This document shows, one piece after another, positions 1-8,451 of a stretch of 64,000 bases of DNA. Where the stretch lies: contig NZ_FORS01000002.1 in assembly GCF_900114065.1 (NCBI RefSeq), positions 434,001 through 498,000 of the forward strand, in the 5' to 3' direction. The position numbers were made by a program, and so were the translations under genes. Each line of letters opens with the position of its first letter. Position 1 is the stretch's first letter. Below the pieces are notes generated by a model. The model saw only the letters and a program-made list of their open reading frames with translations, was not told where the DNA came from and did no database searches. The DNA is from Stutzerimonas kunmingensis (GTDB lineage: Bacteria > Pseudomonadota > Gammaproteobacteria > Pseudomonadales > Pseudomonadaceae).

Positions 1-1745
1 AGGCGCAGGCCCACCAGCAACGTTCCTTCATTGAACGGGGGCAGGAACGTGGTCGGGAAGAATGGCACCGCGGCGACAGCCAGTGTGACAGCCACAGCGG
101 CCATGCCAAGGGCGGCACGCGGCCGCTGCAAGACCCGCTGCAGGCCGCCCTGATAGCGCGTCTTCAACCAGGCTAGAAGCCGAGTGTCGCCATGGTCCAG
201 CGTCCTCATCTTGGGCAGCAGGTAGTACGAAAGCACCGGAGTGACCGTCACAGAGACCAGCAGCGAGGCCAGCGTGGAGACGATGAAGGCGATGCCCAGC
301 GGCACGAACAAGCGCCCCTCCATCCCCGGCAGCGCGAACAGGGGCAGGAACACCAGCACAATGATCATCGTGGCGTAGAGAATCGCCGAGCGAACCTCCA
401 TCGAGGCCCTGGCAACGATGACCAGGGGCGTCAGCCGGTTCTCAGGGTGGCGGGTGCGGTCCTCCTTGAGCCGCCGCATGATGTTCTCCACATCGACCAC
501 AGCATCGTCCACGAGACCGCCGATGGCGATCGCCAGCCCACCGAGCGTCATGGTGTTGATTGATAGGCCGAAATAGTGGAACACCAGCCCGGTCACGAAG
601 ATCGAGGCAGGAATCGCGGTCAACGCGATCACCAGGGGGCGCAAAGTGCCCAGGAAGAAGAACAGGATCACCGCCACGAAGACCGATGCGCCGATGAGCT
701 TGCCTTGCAGCGTGCTGATGGACGCCTCGATGAAGTTGGCTTGTCGGAAGGTCACCTGTGGCTCGGCCATGCCAGCCGGCAGTGAGCCCTTCATGTCCGC
801 CAACGCTGACTCGATCGAGCGGGTCAGTGCAATCGTATCGGCCGTGGGCTGCTTTTGGATGCCCAGGATCACGGCTGGCAGGCCCTCGAAGCCCGCATCG
901 CCGCGCTTGATGGCTGGCGCAAACTGAACATCGGCGACCTGGTGGAGCAGGATGGGTTGGCCCGCACGCACCGCGAGAGGCAGGTTACGCAGGTCGTCGA
1001 GTCGGGACGTGCGGCCCAGGTTGCGGATCAGGTACTCGCGGCCATTGATCTCCAGGAAGCCGCCGGAAGTGTTCGCGGAGAAGCCCTTGAGAGCCGCATC
1101 CAGATCGGACGCAGTCACGCCCAGCTCTGACATTCGCGTGGTGTTGGGCTGGACCTGGAACTGACGGACCTCGCCTCCGATCGGGATGACTTGGGCAACA
1201 CCAGGTATGGCCATCAGCCGGGGGCGTAGCACCCAGTCCGCGTACTCGCGAGTGTCCATGGCCGACAGCGGCGGGGCTGCGTTCTTCTGCCCTGAGGGCT
1301 TGGCACCGATGGGGATTGCAATCTGCATGATCTCGCCCATCACTGAGCTGATTGGCCCCATAGTGGGCGTCACGCCCGGGGCTAGCCCTTCCTCCATGGA
1401 CGTCAGGCGTTCGGAGACCATCTGGCGCGCCCGGAAGATGTCGGTCTTCCAGTCAAATGTCACGTAGATGAAGGAAAGCCCGGCGCTGGAGACCGAGCGC
1501 ACGCTTTCGACGCTGGGCAGGCCGTTCATGGCCGTTTCGAGCGGGAACGTGATGAGTTGCTCGACTTCTTCGGCAGCCATGCCGCCAGCCTCCGTCATGA
1601 GAGTGACGGTCGGCTTGTTGAGATCGGGAAAGACATCTACCGGCGTGCGCGTCAGGGTGAACGCGCCATACGCCATCAGCACCAGCGCCCCGATGATGAC
1701 CAGGAGCCGGTTTCGTAAGCTATTTTCGAGAAGCCACTTGAACAT
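1..1745 (-). CDS. HME-RND heavy-metal efflux pump, CusA/CzcA family (partial, C-terminus outside window)
   Basis: Inner-membrane proton/metal antiporter of the RND superfamily, the pump of a tripartite metal efflux complex. The protein reads MFKWLLENSLRNRLLVIIGA at its start and shows the first transmembrane segment, the first periplasmic porter loops and the TM2-TM6 block. About 581 codons are present; a full protein of this family is about 1,000-1,050 residues, so roughly the last 45% lies left of the window. The TM4 region reads GLVDDAVVDVEN, which carries the acidic pair used for proton relay. It differs from the CzcA-type DFGIIVDGAVVIVEN motif, so a strict Zn/Co/Cd (Czc) assignment is not safe. 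It is the last visible gene of a four-gene minus-strand operon and starts 13 nt after the adaptor gene. Confidence 0.9.
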   Translation of the reverse strand, partial: MFKWLLENSLRNRLLVIIGALVLMAYGAFTLTRTPVDVFPDLNKPTVTLMTEAGGMAAEEVEQLITFPLETAMNGLPSVESVRSVSSAGLSFIYVTFDWKTDIFRARQMVSERLTSMEEGLAPGVTPTMGPISSVMGEIMQIAIPIGAKPSGQKNAAPPLSAMDTREYADWVLRPRLMAIPGVAQVIPIGGEVRQFQVQPNTTRMSELGVTASDLDAALKGFSANTSGGFLEINGREYLIRNLGRTSRLDDLRNLPLAVRAGQPILLHQVADVQFAPAIKRGDAGFEGLPAVILGIQKQPTADTIALTRSIESALADMKGSLPAGMAEPQVTFRQANFIEASISTLQGKLIGASVFVAVILFFFLGTLRPLVIALTAIPASIFVTGLVFHYFGLSINTMTLGGLAIAIGGLVDDAVVDVENIMRRLKEDRTRHPENRLTPLVIVARASMEVRSAILYATMIIVLVFLPLFALPGMEGRLFVPLGIAFIVSTLASLLVSVTVTPVLSYYLLPKMRTLDHGDTRLLAWLKTRYQGGLQRVLQRPRAALGMAAVAVTLAVAAVPFFPTTFLPPFNEGTLLVGLR

Positions 1746-1758
1746 GGAATGGTGCCCC

Positions 1759-2874
1759 TCAACGAACTTGATTGATCAGGGACGCGCCCTCGACAACCAC
1801 GCGGTCGCCGTCCGCCAGGCCCGAAGTGACAGCGATGGATGCACCATCCAAAGGAGTGATGTTCACGACACGCGGCTCGAAGCGCTCGGCCTGGTCTTTG
1901 ACCCAGACGATGTTCTGGTTGGCAGGGTTCTTCATCAGCGCACCGGAAGGCACGCGGTAGCCAGGTACCGTCGTCGCCTCTTGCACGAAGACCACCACCG
2001 GCATACCGACCGCCAAGCGCGAGAGGCTTTCGCTGGTGCCCTTGAACAGCATGGGCAGGGCCTGCTCGCGCAGGCTGCTGGCGGCACCGACGAAGCTCAG
2101 CGGCACCTTCTGACCGCCTACTGCGAGTGCAGCACCGGCCAGGTTCTGTGCCATTGCCGGATCGTAGGCAAGCGCCTCGATGCGCAGTTGGGTCGGATCG
2201 ACCACCTCAAACACCAGTTCGCGCGCATCCACGACCTGCCCGGCAACTGCGGGGCTGGATGCGATGACGCCGCTGACTGGGGCCTTCAGTACGTCCCTGC
2301 CGGCGAGGCCCCCGCTCAAGGCGCGGGCGCGTTCGGTCAGGCTGTTCACTTCGCTTTCGGCTGCTTCGATCTCCTTGCGGGGCACGGTCTCCGACAGCTC
2401 GCGCAGCCGGGCCAAGCGCTTCTGCGCGAGCGCTTGGCCCGCACGCAGCTCGGCAACCTGGGCCATCTGGCCTGAGCGCTCCAGCACACCGCTGGCCGGT
2501 TCGATGTAAGCCAGCACCTGGCCCTTGCGCACGGATTGGCCGATCTGCGGCAGACCATCCGGCCCGGGCACCAGCCGGCCCATTACCATTGCCTGGACCT
2601 TGCCGCCTGTCGTCGGGTCCATGATTACTTTGCCAGCCAGTTCATGGCTGCGGGCCAAGGGCTCCTGCTTGATCAGCTGGGTGCGTACACCGATCTGACG
2701 TTGCGACGGTTTCGGAAGAAACACGCTGCCATCAGGCTGGCGCTGGGGGCCATTGGAAGACGCAGCCGGCGCTTCGTCGCCGTGGTCATGGCCGTCGTGA
2801 GCGAACGCGGGAGCAGCCAGAGCCAATGCAGCCGCCATGGCCGTCGTCATTAGGAAACGGAAGTTGCGCTTCAT
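1759..2874 (-). CDS. HME-RND periplasmic adaptor subunit (membrane fusion protein, CzcB/CusB-like)
   Basis: Periplasmic adaptor linking the RND pump to the outer-membrane channel. I chose the ATG at 2874 because it is followed by a clear signal peptide (MKRNFRFLMTTAMAAALALA) and overlaps the stop of the upstream gene as ATGA, a sign of translational coupling; a longer frame to 2925 has no such support. The mature N-terminus begins with a metal-binding-type HDGHDHGDE tag. It continues with the hairpin and lipoyl-like segments (GKVQAMVMGRL, SVRKGQVLAYIEP, LKAPVSGVIASSPAVAGQVV) and a C-terminal DGDRVVVEGASLI region typical of HlyD/MFP proteins. The length, 371 aa, is normal. Context makes it the partner of the pump that follows at 1745. 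Confidence 0.88.
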   Translation of the reverse strand: MKRNFRFLMTTAMAAALALAAPAFAHDGHDHGDEAPAASSNGPQRQPDGSVFLPKPSQRQIGVRTQLIKQEPLARSHELAGKVIMDPTTGGKVQAMVMGRLVPGPDGLPQIGQSVRKGQVLAYIEPASGVLERSGQMAQVAELRAGQALAQKRLARLRELSETVPRKEIEAAESEVNSLTERARALSGGLAGRDVLKAPVSGVIASSPAVAGQVVDARELVFEVVDPTQLRIEALAYDPAMAQNLAGAALAVGGQKVPLSFVGAASSLREQALPMLFKGTSESLSRLAVGMPVVVFVQEATTVPGYRVPSGALMKNPANQNIVWVKDQAERFEPRVVNITPLDGASIAVTSGLADGDRVVVEGASLINQVR

Positions 2875-3422
2875 GCTGCACCTCGCAGTGCACCGTTGGT
2901 GCGTGTACGTCTGCGCAGCGCCCACGCTAGGACACCGACGCCGAGGACTGCGGCACCGCCACCTAGTACGACCACACGGCCGGATGCGACGGCATGCTCG
3001 TGTTCGGCGTCTTCGCTATGAACATCGAGAACGCCCGTCAACAGGTCCGATTGGCCCTGCGCAGTAATAGTGGCCATGATTGAGGTCTCGCCATCGGATA
3101 GCGGCTCAGTCAGATCGGCCTCGAACTCTCCAACCCCGTGTGAGCTGACCTTTACCTGTTGACCACCCAGCTCGAGGGTCAGCTCGCCATCGGTCACCGG
3201 CCGGTTGTCGGCAGCATGGTCGAGGTAGAGTGTGAGACGCTGGCCGTTCAGCACACCCACCAGTTCGAAGTCATCGGAAACTGCGGCAAAGCGCGGAAGC
3301 GCGGCCGCTGCGGGGGCAGGAGCGGCTTCGCCATGGTCATGGCCGTCGCCGGCCCACGTTGCGCTACTGCCAAGCAGGAGGCTGGACAAGGCAGCTGCAC
3401 GCCAGAAAGAGGATTGCGACAT
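2871..3422 (-). CDS. Small His-tagged exported membrane protein of the metal-efflux operon
   Basis: 183 aa protein of unknown function lying between the outer-membrane factor and the adaptor genes. The start at 3422 gives a signal peptide ending near SSATWA, directly followed by GDGHDHGEAAP, the same kind of His tag found on the mature adaptor. The middle is a likely beta-sandwich domain (ELVGVLNGQRLTLYLDH, GELTLELGGQQVKVSS). The C-terminus is one hydrophobic helix followed by an Arg-rich tail (ALRRRTRTN), so it is probably anchored with its domain in the periplasm. It could deliver or buffer metal for the pump; that role is inferred only from the operon and the His tag. Its stop overlaps the adaptor start by 4 nt. 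Confidence 0.7.
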   Translation of the reverse strand: MSQSSFWRAAALSSLLLGSSATWAGDGHDHGEAAPAPAAAALPRFAAVSDDFELVGVLNGQRLTLYLDHAADNRPVTDGELTLELGGQQVKVSSHGVGEFEADLTEPLSDGETSIMATITAQGQSDLLTGVLDVHSEDAEHEHAVASGRVVVLGGGAAVLGVGVLAWALRRRTRTNGALRGAA

Positions 3423-3456
3423 TTCTAAGGTTCCAGGATGGTTGAGCGCGCGCCGA

Positions 3457-4785
3457 TCAGCGCGTGCCGGAGATGTCAGTGAAAGTCTCGGTCGGCTGCG
3501 GCAGCGTGCCTTGTGCCTGCAACAGGGACGAGATGGCCGCGGCATGCTCCACCTTGGCGAGCAGCGCCGCGCGCTCGGCCTCGGTGGCCTCCTGCTCGAT
3601 GCGAAGGCGTGTCGGCATGTCCGTCTCGCCCATCGCGAACGACTTTTGGTAGAAGGTGCGCGTTTGTTGGGCTAGTCGCTGGCGCTCCGAAGCGGCCTGC
3701 ATCTGGGTGCTGGTTGCCAGTTCGCGCGATTGGGCAGTTCGAATTTCCGAGAGTAGCCGGGTGCGCTGGGCCGCGAGTGCCGACTCAGCCTCCAGTGCCT
3801 GCGCATTGGCGCTGGACAATTGCTCGGTATGACGGCTACCCGTACCGAAGGGAATGCGCACACCCACCGTGATCGTCTGGTTGTAGCGTTCGCCGTAGCC
3901 GCCCCGATCCCGCGTGGTCGCCAGGGTCAGTTCGGGGTTGGCGTACTTCTGATGGGACACCAGTTCCGCAGAGCGGCGGGCCGCCAGCGCCTTGTGCTGC
4001 AGTTCCAGCAGCGCAGGGTGGTTACCCAACAACGCGCCGGACGGCTGTGCCGATGCCGGTTGAACTCGGACACCTGACTGCTCCGGCTGCGCGGAATCGG
4101 CCTGCGACGGGATACTCTCGATGCCGGTCAGTGCCAACAACGCCTCGCGCTGCGTGATTTCTTCGGCCTGAGCAATGGCCAGGGCACTACGAGCCGACGC
4201 CAAGGCGCCATCGGCCTGGTTTCTGTCGGCTTGCGCCAGGTCGCCCGCGCGAACCCGGCGAGCCACATCTTGCGCCAACTCGTCCGCGCTGCGGGTGCGA
4301 TCCTGCGCCGCCACCAATTCGGCCTGGGCACGCTGCCATGCCCACCATGCCTGGCGAACCTGTCCGGCCGTGCGTAGCTTGGCGGCCAGCATCCGGCTGG
4401 ATAGCGCGAGGCTTTCCGCGTCCGCCCAGCGTGCCGACGAGGCGCGCTCACCAGGCATCCAAAGGGGAATAGCCACCCCGACTTCATATTCGCGCTGTCC
4501 GTTGCGGTTGTTGAACCGATCAGTTTTGGTGGAGGCTTCCAGCGCCATCGGACCTGCCACCCAACTGCCGGCCGTCTCTTGGCGTGCTTGGGCGGCCTGC
4601 TGCCAGGCGCCTTCTCCAGCGGCTTCTGGCTGCCGCTGCCAAGCTGACTCCCACAATTGGGCGACCATGTGGCTGTCTGGTCTGGATGGGACGTGAGGGG
4701 CGGCTACTGGCTGGGCTAGCACGGTGCCGGCCCAAAGCGTGGATACCGCCCATATCCATCCCTTGCGTATGTCTTTGCGAAGCAT
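3457..4785 (-). CDS. TolC-family outer-membrane efflux protein (CzcC-like)
   Basis: Outer-membrane channel of the tripartite metal efflux system, 442 aa, as expected for CzcC/CusC-type proteins. A signal peptide (MLRKDIRKGWIWAVSTLWAG ... LAQP) is followed by two long alpha-helical repeat halves rich in Ala, Gln and Arg. Beta-strand pieces include EYEVGVAIPLWMPGERASS and QTITVGVRIPFGTGSRHTE, the paired signature strands of the OEP family. It is the first gene of the minus-strand operon that continues with the small His-tagged protein, adaptor and pump. The divergent region upstream carries a variant of the palindromic element shared by other metal genes in this window. Confidence 0.87.
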   Translation of the reverse strand: MLRKDIRKGWIWAVSTLWAGTVLAQPVAAPHVPSRPDSHMVAQLWESAWQRQPEAAGEGAWQQAAQARQETAGSWVAGPMALEASTKTDRFNNRNGQREYEVGVAIPLWMPGERASSARWADAESLALSSRMLAAKLRTAGQVRQAWWAWQRAQAELVAAQDRTRSADELAQDVARRVRAGDLAQADRNQADGALASARSALAIAQAEEITQREALLALTGIESIPSQADSAQPEQSGVRVQPASAQPSGALLGNHPALLELQHKALAARRSAELVSHQKYANPELTLATTRDRGGYGERYNQTITVGVRIPFGTGSRHTEQLSSANAQALEAESALAAQRTRLLSEIRTAQSRELATSTQMQAASERQRLAQQTRTFYQKSFAMGETDMPTRLRIEQEATEAERAALLAKVEHAAAISSLLQAQGTLPQPTETFTDISGTR

Positions 4786-4887
4786 TCAATTCTCCATCGG
4801 TGTTGCATCAGTACTTACCCCCGGCTGGGTGTTCTCTTTCCGAGCAAGTGCTTGTCGTTGAAAAGCCACTGTTCACTGGCTTAGATA

Positions 4888-4916
4888 TGAACAATTGTAT
4901 ATCTATTCATATGAAT
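4888..4916. promoter_or_regulatory. Candidate ArsR-type operator A (variant) upstream of the efflux operon
   Basis: The half-sites TGAACA (4888) and TATTCA (4904) are both present but lie 10 nt apart instead of the 2 nt seen at the sites near 6.7, 8.4 and 18.5 kb. The right half overlaps a second perfect palindrome, ATTCATATGAAT (4905-4916). The location, in the divergent region ahead of the efflux operon, fits an operator for the ArsR/SmtB-type regulator at 7845. The spacing makes this the weakest member of the set. Confidence 0.4.
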
Positions 4917-5036
4917 GGGAAAGAAAACCTTACATCCTTTGAGCACCAATCGCCTTAGAGAGGGCGTCGGGCGCAAGACATCGAGAGGCGAGGTGGGGCT
5001 AATCCACTGCGCAAACAGCTATGCAGACTCCTTGAG

Positions 5037-5059
5037 CATATCCCCCGGGGGGGGATATG
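5037..5059. promoter_or_regulatory. G/C-tract palindrome, likely operator for the RcnR/NreA-type regulator
   Basis: A near-perfect inverted repeat: CATATCCCC on the left, a GC core, and GGGGATATG on the right, ending 8 nt before the nreA-like start codon. Operators of the RcnR/CsoR/FrmR family are built from a G/C tract flanked by A/T-containing inverted repeats, so this is very probably the autoregulatory site controlling nreA-nreB. Confidence 0.65.
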
Positions 5060-5067
5060 ATTGCTGC

Positions 5068-5325
5068 ATGAAAGAGATGCACAAGCACACCAGCCACCCA
5101 GATCTCGTGAAACGGCTCAAGCGCGCCGAGGGTCATCTGCGACACGTCATCGGGATGATCGAAGGAGAAGAAACCTGCCTGGACATCGCTCGCCAGCTCG
5201 CTGCGGTGGAGAGCGCCGTCACAGCGGCCAAGCGCGTCCTGATCCATGACCACATCGACCACTGCCTATCTCATGATGAGGACTCCGTTCTAGCCGAAAT
5301 GAAGGCGCTAACCAGACTGCTCTGA
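5068..5325 (+). CDS. nreA: Metal-sensing repressor, CsoR/RcnR/FrmR (DUF156) family, NreA-like
   Basis: All-alpha tetrameric DNA-binding repressor that releases DNA on binding metal. The ATG at 5068 starts an 85 aa protein, the usual family length; the frame stays open upstream but begins inside the operator region. Candidate ligands include the N-terminal His residues (H5, H7, H10), C37 in the EGEETCLDI segment, and H60, H62, H65 and C66 in the second helix (LIHDHIDHC). This pattern fits the nickel/cobalt-responsive RcnR/NreA branch better than copper CsoR. It lies 9 nt upstream of an NreB-like exporter, the usual nreAB partner, and follows a G/C-tract operator. Assignment to nickel is inferred from that pairing. 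Confidence 0.82.
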   Translation: MKEMHKHTSHPDLVKRLKRAEGHLRHVIGMIEGEETCLDIARQLAAVESAVTAAKRVLIHDHIDHCLSHDEDSVLAEMKALTRLL

Positions 5326-5334
5326 GGTCTCTCG

Positions 5335-6645
5335 ATGCTCTCCGTCCTAAAGAACCGCACCTACCGCCACCTGTTCACCGCGCAGGTGATCGCACTCGTC
5401 GGCACAGGCCTGATGACGGTAGCGCTCGGCCTACTTGCCTACGAGCTGGCCGGGGCCGATGCAGGTGCGGTGCTCGGGTCGGCGCTGGCTATCAAGATGC
5501 TGGCCTATGTGGGAGTCGCTCCAGTCGCACAGGCCTTCGCCGACCAGTTCCCGCGACGGTCATTGCTCGTAGCGCTGGACCTGGTACGAGCGGTTGTCGC
5601 GATCTGTTTGCCCTTTGTCACCGAGGTCTGGCAGATCTATCTGCTGATCTTTGTCCTGCAAGCGGCATCCGCCGGCTTCACGCCGACTTTCCAAGCCACT
5701 ATCCCGGACATCCTTCCCGATGAAGAGGACTACACGAAGGCGCTGTCGCTGTCCCGGCTGGCCTATGACCTGGAAAGCCTGATTTCCCCGATGCTGGCTG
5801 CTGCGCTGCTGACCGTCATCAGCTTTCACAACCTGTTCGCGGGAACAGTGCTCGGTTTCCTCGTTTCAGCCGCGCTCGTGGTCAGCGTGCGGTTGCCCAC
5901 AACTATTCCCGGACCGCGCCGCGGCATTTGGGATCGCACGACCCGCGGCACACGCATCTATCTCGCTACGCCACGCCTGCGGGGCCTGCTGGCGATCAGC
6001 TTGGCCGTCTCGGCGGCGGGCGCCATGGTGATCGTGAACACGGTGGTTCTCGTGAAGGCGCGCTTTGGCCTAGGCGAGGTCGAAGTGGCGTCGGCACTGG
6101 CGGCATTCGGAGGCGGTTCGATGGTGGCAGCCTTCGTTCTGCCATCCTTACTGGAAAAGGTGGCCGACCGAACCGCGATGCTCACCGGCGCTACCGTACT
6201 GGTCGTGGGCACGGGGATCGGCGCACTGCTGCCGAGCTATGCATTGTTGCTGCCGCTGTGGTTGATCATCGGCTTTGGCTACAGCGTGGCGCAAACGCCA
6301 TCCGGCCGTCTTCTGCGCCGCTCGGCCCATGCCGAGGACCGTCCTGCGATCTTCGCGGCACACTTCGCGCTGTCGCACGCCTGTTGGCTCATCTGCTACC
6401 CACTTGCCGGCCGCTTCGGCGCGGTCATGGGCTTGCCATCGACCTTCATTGTCATGTCCCTGGTCGGCTTGGCCGGCGTGGCGCTGACGCTCTGGCTGTG
6501 GCCGGCCAGCGACCCTTCTGACGTGGCGCATGACCACCCCAGCTTGCCGCCGGATCACCCTCATTTACGCACACACGCAGACCAAGGCAGGCACCATCAC
6601 CAGCTGATTCTGGATGACCTGCACCGTATCTGGCCGAAAGGATAG
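5335..6645 (+). CDS. nreB: MFS nickel exporter, NreB-like, with His-rich C-terminus
   Basis: 436 aa major facilitator protein with about 12 hydrophobic segments, starting MLSVLKNRTYRHLFTAQVIA. The cytoplasmic loop after TM2 carries ADQFPRRSLL, the MFS loop motif. The C-terminus ends in a His-rich tail (HDHPSLPPDHPHLRTHADQG followed by three His), a hallmark of NreB/NcrB nickel-resistance permeases. It probably extrudes Ni(II), possibly also Co(II), from the cytoplasm. It is transcribed with the nreA-like repressor, 9 nt away. The next gene is 134 nt downstream with its own operator, so this pair is likely an independent unit. Confidence 0.82.
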   Translation: MLSVLKNRTYRHLFTAQVIALVGTGLMTVALGLLAYELAGADAGAVLGSALAIKMLAYVGVAPVAQAFADQFPRRSLLVALDLVRAVVAICLPFVTEVWQIYLLIFVLQAASAGFTPTFQATIPDILPDEEDYTKALSLSRLAYDLESLISPMLAAALLTVISFHNLFAGTVLGFLVSAALVVSVRLPTTIPGPRRGIWDRTTRGTRIYLATPRLRGLLAISLAVSAAGAMVIVNTVVLVKARFGLGEVEVASALAAFGGGSMVAAFVLPSLLEKVADRTAMLTGATVLVVGTGIGALLPSYALLLPLWLIIGFGYSVAQTPSGRLLRRSAHAEDRPAIFAAHFALSHACWLICYPLAGRFGAVMGLPSTFIVMSLVGLAGVALTLWLWPASDPSDVAHDHPSLPPDHPHLRTHADQGRHHHQLILDDLHRIWPKG

Positions 6646-6713
6646 GCACATTTTCTCGTTGCGGCATCACAACGCATGGCTTCGGAGGCTGAGAAGGGTG
6701 AGCGAAAATATAT

Positions 6714-6742
6714 CACATGAACACATATTCATGTGTTATATT
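6714..6742 (+). promoter_or_regulatory. ArsR-type operator B and promoter of the CDF exporter
   Basis: Palindrome with arms CACATGAA and TTCATGTG around a 6-nt core (6714-6735). The centre TGAACACATATTCA matches the 6-2-6 arrangement TGAACA-NN-TATTCA typical of SmtB/CzrA-family operators. An AT-rich -10-like TATATT (6737-6742) follows at once, so bound repressor would cover the promoter. Confidence 0.65.
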
Positions 6743-6778
6743 TCGCCATAGTCAAACACTCAACCAGCAGAGGCGCCC

Positions 6779-7801
6779 ATGTCCCAATCCAATGCACATG
6801 ACCATGGTCACGACCATGATCACGACCACACCCCCACAGTGACGAGCGCCAACGAGCGCAAGGTTCTGGTTTCCTTCTTCCTGATCTTCGGCTTCATGCT
6901 CGTGGAAGCTGTCGGCGGCGTGCTGTCGGGCTCGCTAGCCCTACTTGCCGATGCTGGCCACATGCTGACCGACGCCGTGGCACTTGCCCTGGCTTACGCT
7001 GCCTTCCGATTCGGTCGCCGCGCAGCCGACAGCAAACGCACATTCGGTTACCTGCGCTTCGAGGTCATCGCCGGCTTCCTGAACGCCGTGACCCTGTTCG
7101 CGATCGTCGCATGGATCGCCTACGAGGCGTGGGAGCGGCTGCAGGCGCCGCCCGTCATCCTCGCCGGCCCGATGATGATCGTCGCCGTGCTCGGCTTACT
7201 GATCAACGTCCTCGTGCTGTGGATCATGACCCGCGGCGAAACCGATCACGTCAATGTGAAAGGTGCCATCCTCCACGTGATGGGTGACCTGCTCGGCTCT
7301 GTCGGCGCCATCGTTGCAGCGATCGTCATCTACTTCACCGGCTGGACTCCGATCGACCCCATCCTGTCGGTTCTAGTAGCGGCGTTGATTCTGCGCAGCG
7401 CCTGGAAGCTCCTGGCCAAGTCGATCCATATCCTGTTGGAGGGTGCGCCAGAGGACGCTTCGCCGGAAAAGGTGGAACAAGGCCTGATGAGCACTGTGCC
7501 CGGCCTGGCGGCTGTCAGCCATGTTCACGTGTGGCAACTCACTTCCGGTCGCACGATGGCCACGCTACACGTTCGACCCAACGTGGACGAGGAGGCGCGA
7601 GCTGTGGTCAAGCGCGTCGAGGCGGTGCTGCGAGAGCAGTTCAGCATCGAACACGCCACAGTCGGAATCGACTGGAACTCGGAGGCTGACGAGAACATCT
7701 GCAGCCTGCAACCCACGACAGGCCGTCAGGACCACAGCGGCCACGACCACAGTGAGCACAATCATGACCATGACCACTCCGCTCCCGGTCACAAGCATTG
7801 A
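6779..7801 (+). CDS. Cation diffusion facilitator (CzcD/DmeF-like) with His-rich ends
   Basis: 340 aa CDF-family metal/proton antiporter with six membrane helices. The HxxxD metal-site motifs are visible in TM2 (DAGHMLTDA, H61 and D65) and TM5 (HVMGD, H166 and D170). A C-terminal cytoplasmic domain (VPGLAAVSHVHVWQLTSGRT) follows the membrane part. The first 18 residues and the last 25 are His-rich (HDHGHDHDHDH; HSEHNHDHDHSAPGHKH), which suggests cytoplasmic metal collection. Zn(II), Co(II) or Cd(II) are the usual substrates. The gene sits directly behind operator B and ends 43 nt before the ArsR-type regulator, so the two are probably cotranscribed and autoregulated. Confidence 0.88.
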   Translation: MSQSNAHDHGHDHDHDHTPTVTSANERKVLVSFFLIFGFMLVEAVGGVLSGSLALLADAGHMLTDAVALALAYAAFRFGRRAADSKRTFGYLRFEVIAGFLNAVTLFAIVAWIAYEAWERLQAPPVILAGPMMIVAVLGLLINVLVLWIMTRGETDHVNVKGAILHVMGDLLGSVGAIVAAIVIYFTGWTPIDPILSVLVAALILRSAWKLLAKSIHILLEGAPEDASPEKVEQGLMSTVPGLAAVSHVHVWQLTSGRTMATLHVRPNVDEEARAVVKRVEAVLREQFSIEHATVGIDWNSEADENICSLQPTTGRQDHSGHDHSEHNHDHDHSAPGHKH

Positions 7802-7844
7802 GGCCGTGCTAGACGGTTCGCAGTTCACTTGAGGGTTTGAATCC

Positions 7845-8222
7845 ATGACATCCCGCAAAACCACCAGCGCCGCTATTGTGCAATGTTCGACCTCTAACCA
7901 CGGCACGACCACTGATGTCCTCGCACTATCGCAAAGTGACGTCGCTGTTCTGGCAGAGACCTTCCGCCTGCTGGGCGACCAATCGCGATTGAAAATCCTG
8001 TTGCAGTGCATGCGCGGATCGGTCGCAGTGGGCGACATTGCTGGCTCGCTAGACCTGTCGCAGTCCTTGGTCAGCCATCACCTGCGCCTGTTGCGCGGCG
8101 CGCGCCTCGTGCGCGGCGAGCGCCAAGCCAAGCACATCTTCTACGGCATTGCCGACCAGCACGTCAGCCAGGTACTCCAGGACATGGCGGTTCACATTTC
8201 GGAGGACAGACACGACGATTGA
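7845..8222 (+). CDS. ArsR/SmtB-family zinc/cobalt-type metal sensor repressor
   Basis: 125 aa winged-helix repressor. The recognition helix region reads DLSQSLVSHHLRLLRGARLV, the ArsR-family consensus. The alpha3 cysteine box (ELCVCDL in ArsR/CadC) is replaced by GSVAVGDIA, so an alpha3 or alpha3N thiolate site is absent. The alpha5 site is fully present: D104, H106, H117 and E120 in the DxH-x10-HxxE arrangement, as in SmtB and CzrA, which bind Zn(II) and Co(II). It is probably the regulator of the recurring TGAA-N6-TTCA palindromes in this window. It is cotranscribed with the CDF exporter and is followed by an intrinsic terminator. Confidence 0.86.
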   Translation: MTSRKTTSAAIVQCSTSNHGTTTDVLALSQSDVAVLAETFRLLGDQSRLKILLQCMRGSVAVGDIAGSLDLSQSLVSHHLRLLRGARLVRGERQAKHIFYGIADQHVSQVLQDMAVHISEDRHDD

Positions 8223-8244
8223 CTGAACATGTGAGTGCGCGCCG

Positions 8245-8274
8245 GCCTACGCCTTCAAGGGGTAGGCTTTTTTT
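8245..8274 (+). terminator. Rho-independent terminator after the CDF-arsR operon
   Basis: The stem GCCTAC / GTAGGC, extended by CC/GG after one mismatch, closes a TTCAA loop (8245-8267) and is followed by seven T residues (8268-8274). It lies 22 nt after the regulator's stop codon. Confidence 0.85.
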
Positions 8275-8351
8275 GGCTATTAATCTAGAGAGACACCGGC
8301 GCGCCTTGCTGAATGCCTAGAAGACCCCAAGCAAAAAGCACTCTAAAAATA

Positions 8352-8384
8352 AACACTTGAACATATCTTCATGTGTGTTATTAT
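8352..8384 (+). promoter_or_regulatory. ArsR-type operator C and promoter of the triple-repeat protein
   Basis: The core TGAACATATCTTCA (8358-8371) repeats the 6-2-6 pattern of operator B with one altered half-site base. The flanks, AACACT on the left and TGTGTGTT on the right, also match site B. A -10-like TATTAT (8379-8384) follows immediately, the same geometry as at site B. Confidence 0.6.
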
Positions 8385-8451
8385 TTGTCTACGGGGTATC
8401 CGAAAGGCGTAAGGACCACGCCATTATTTTTAACGTCAAGGAGTATTGACC

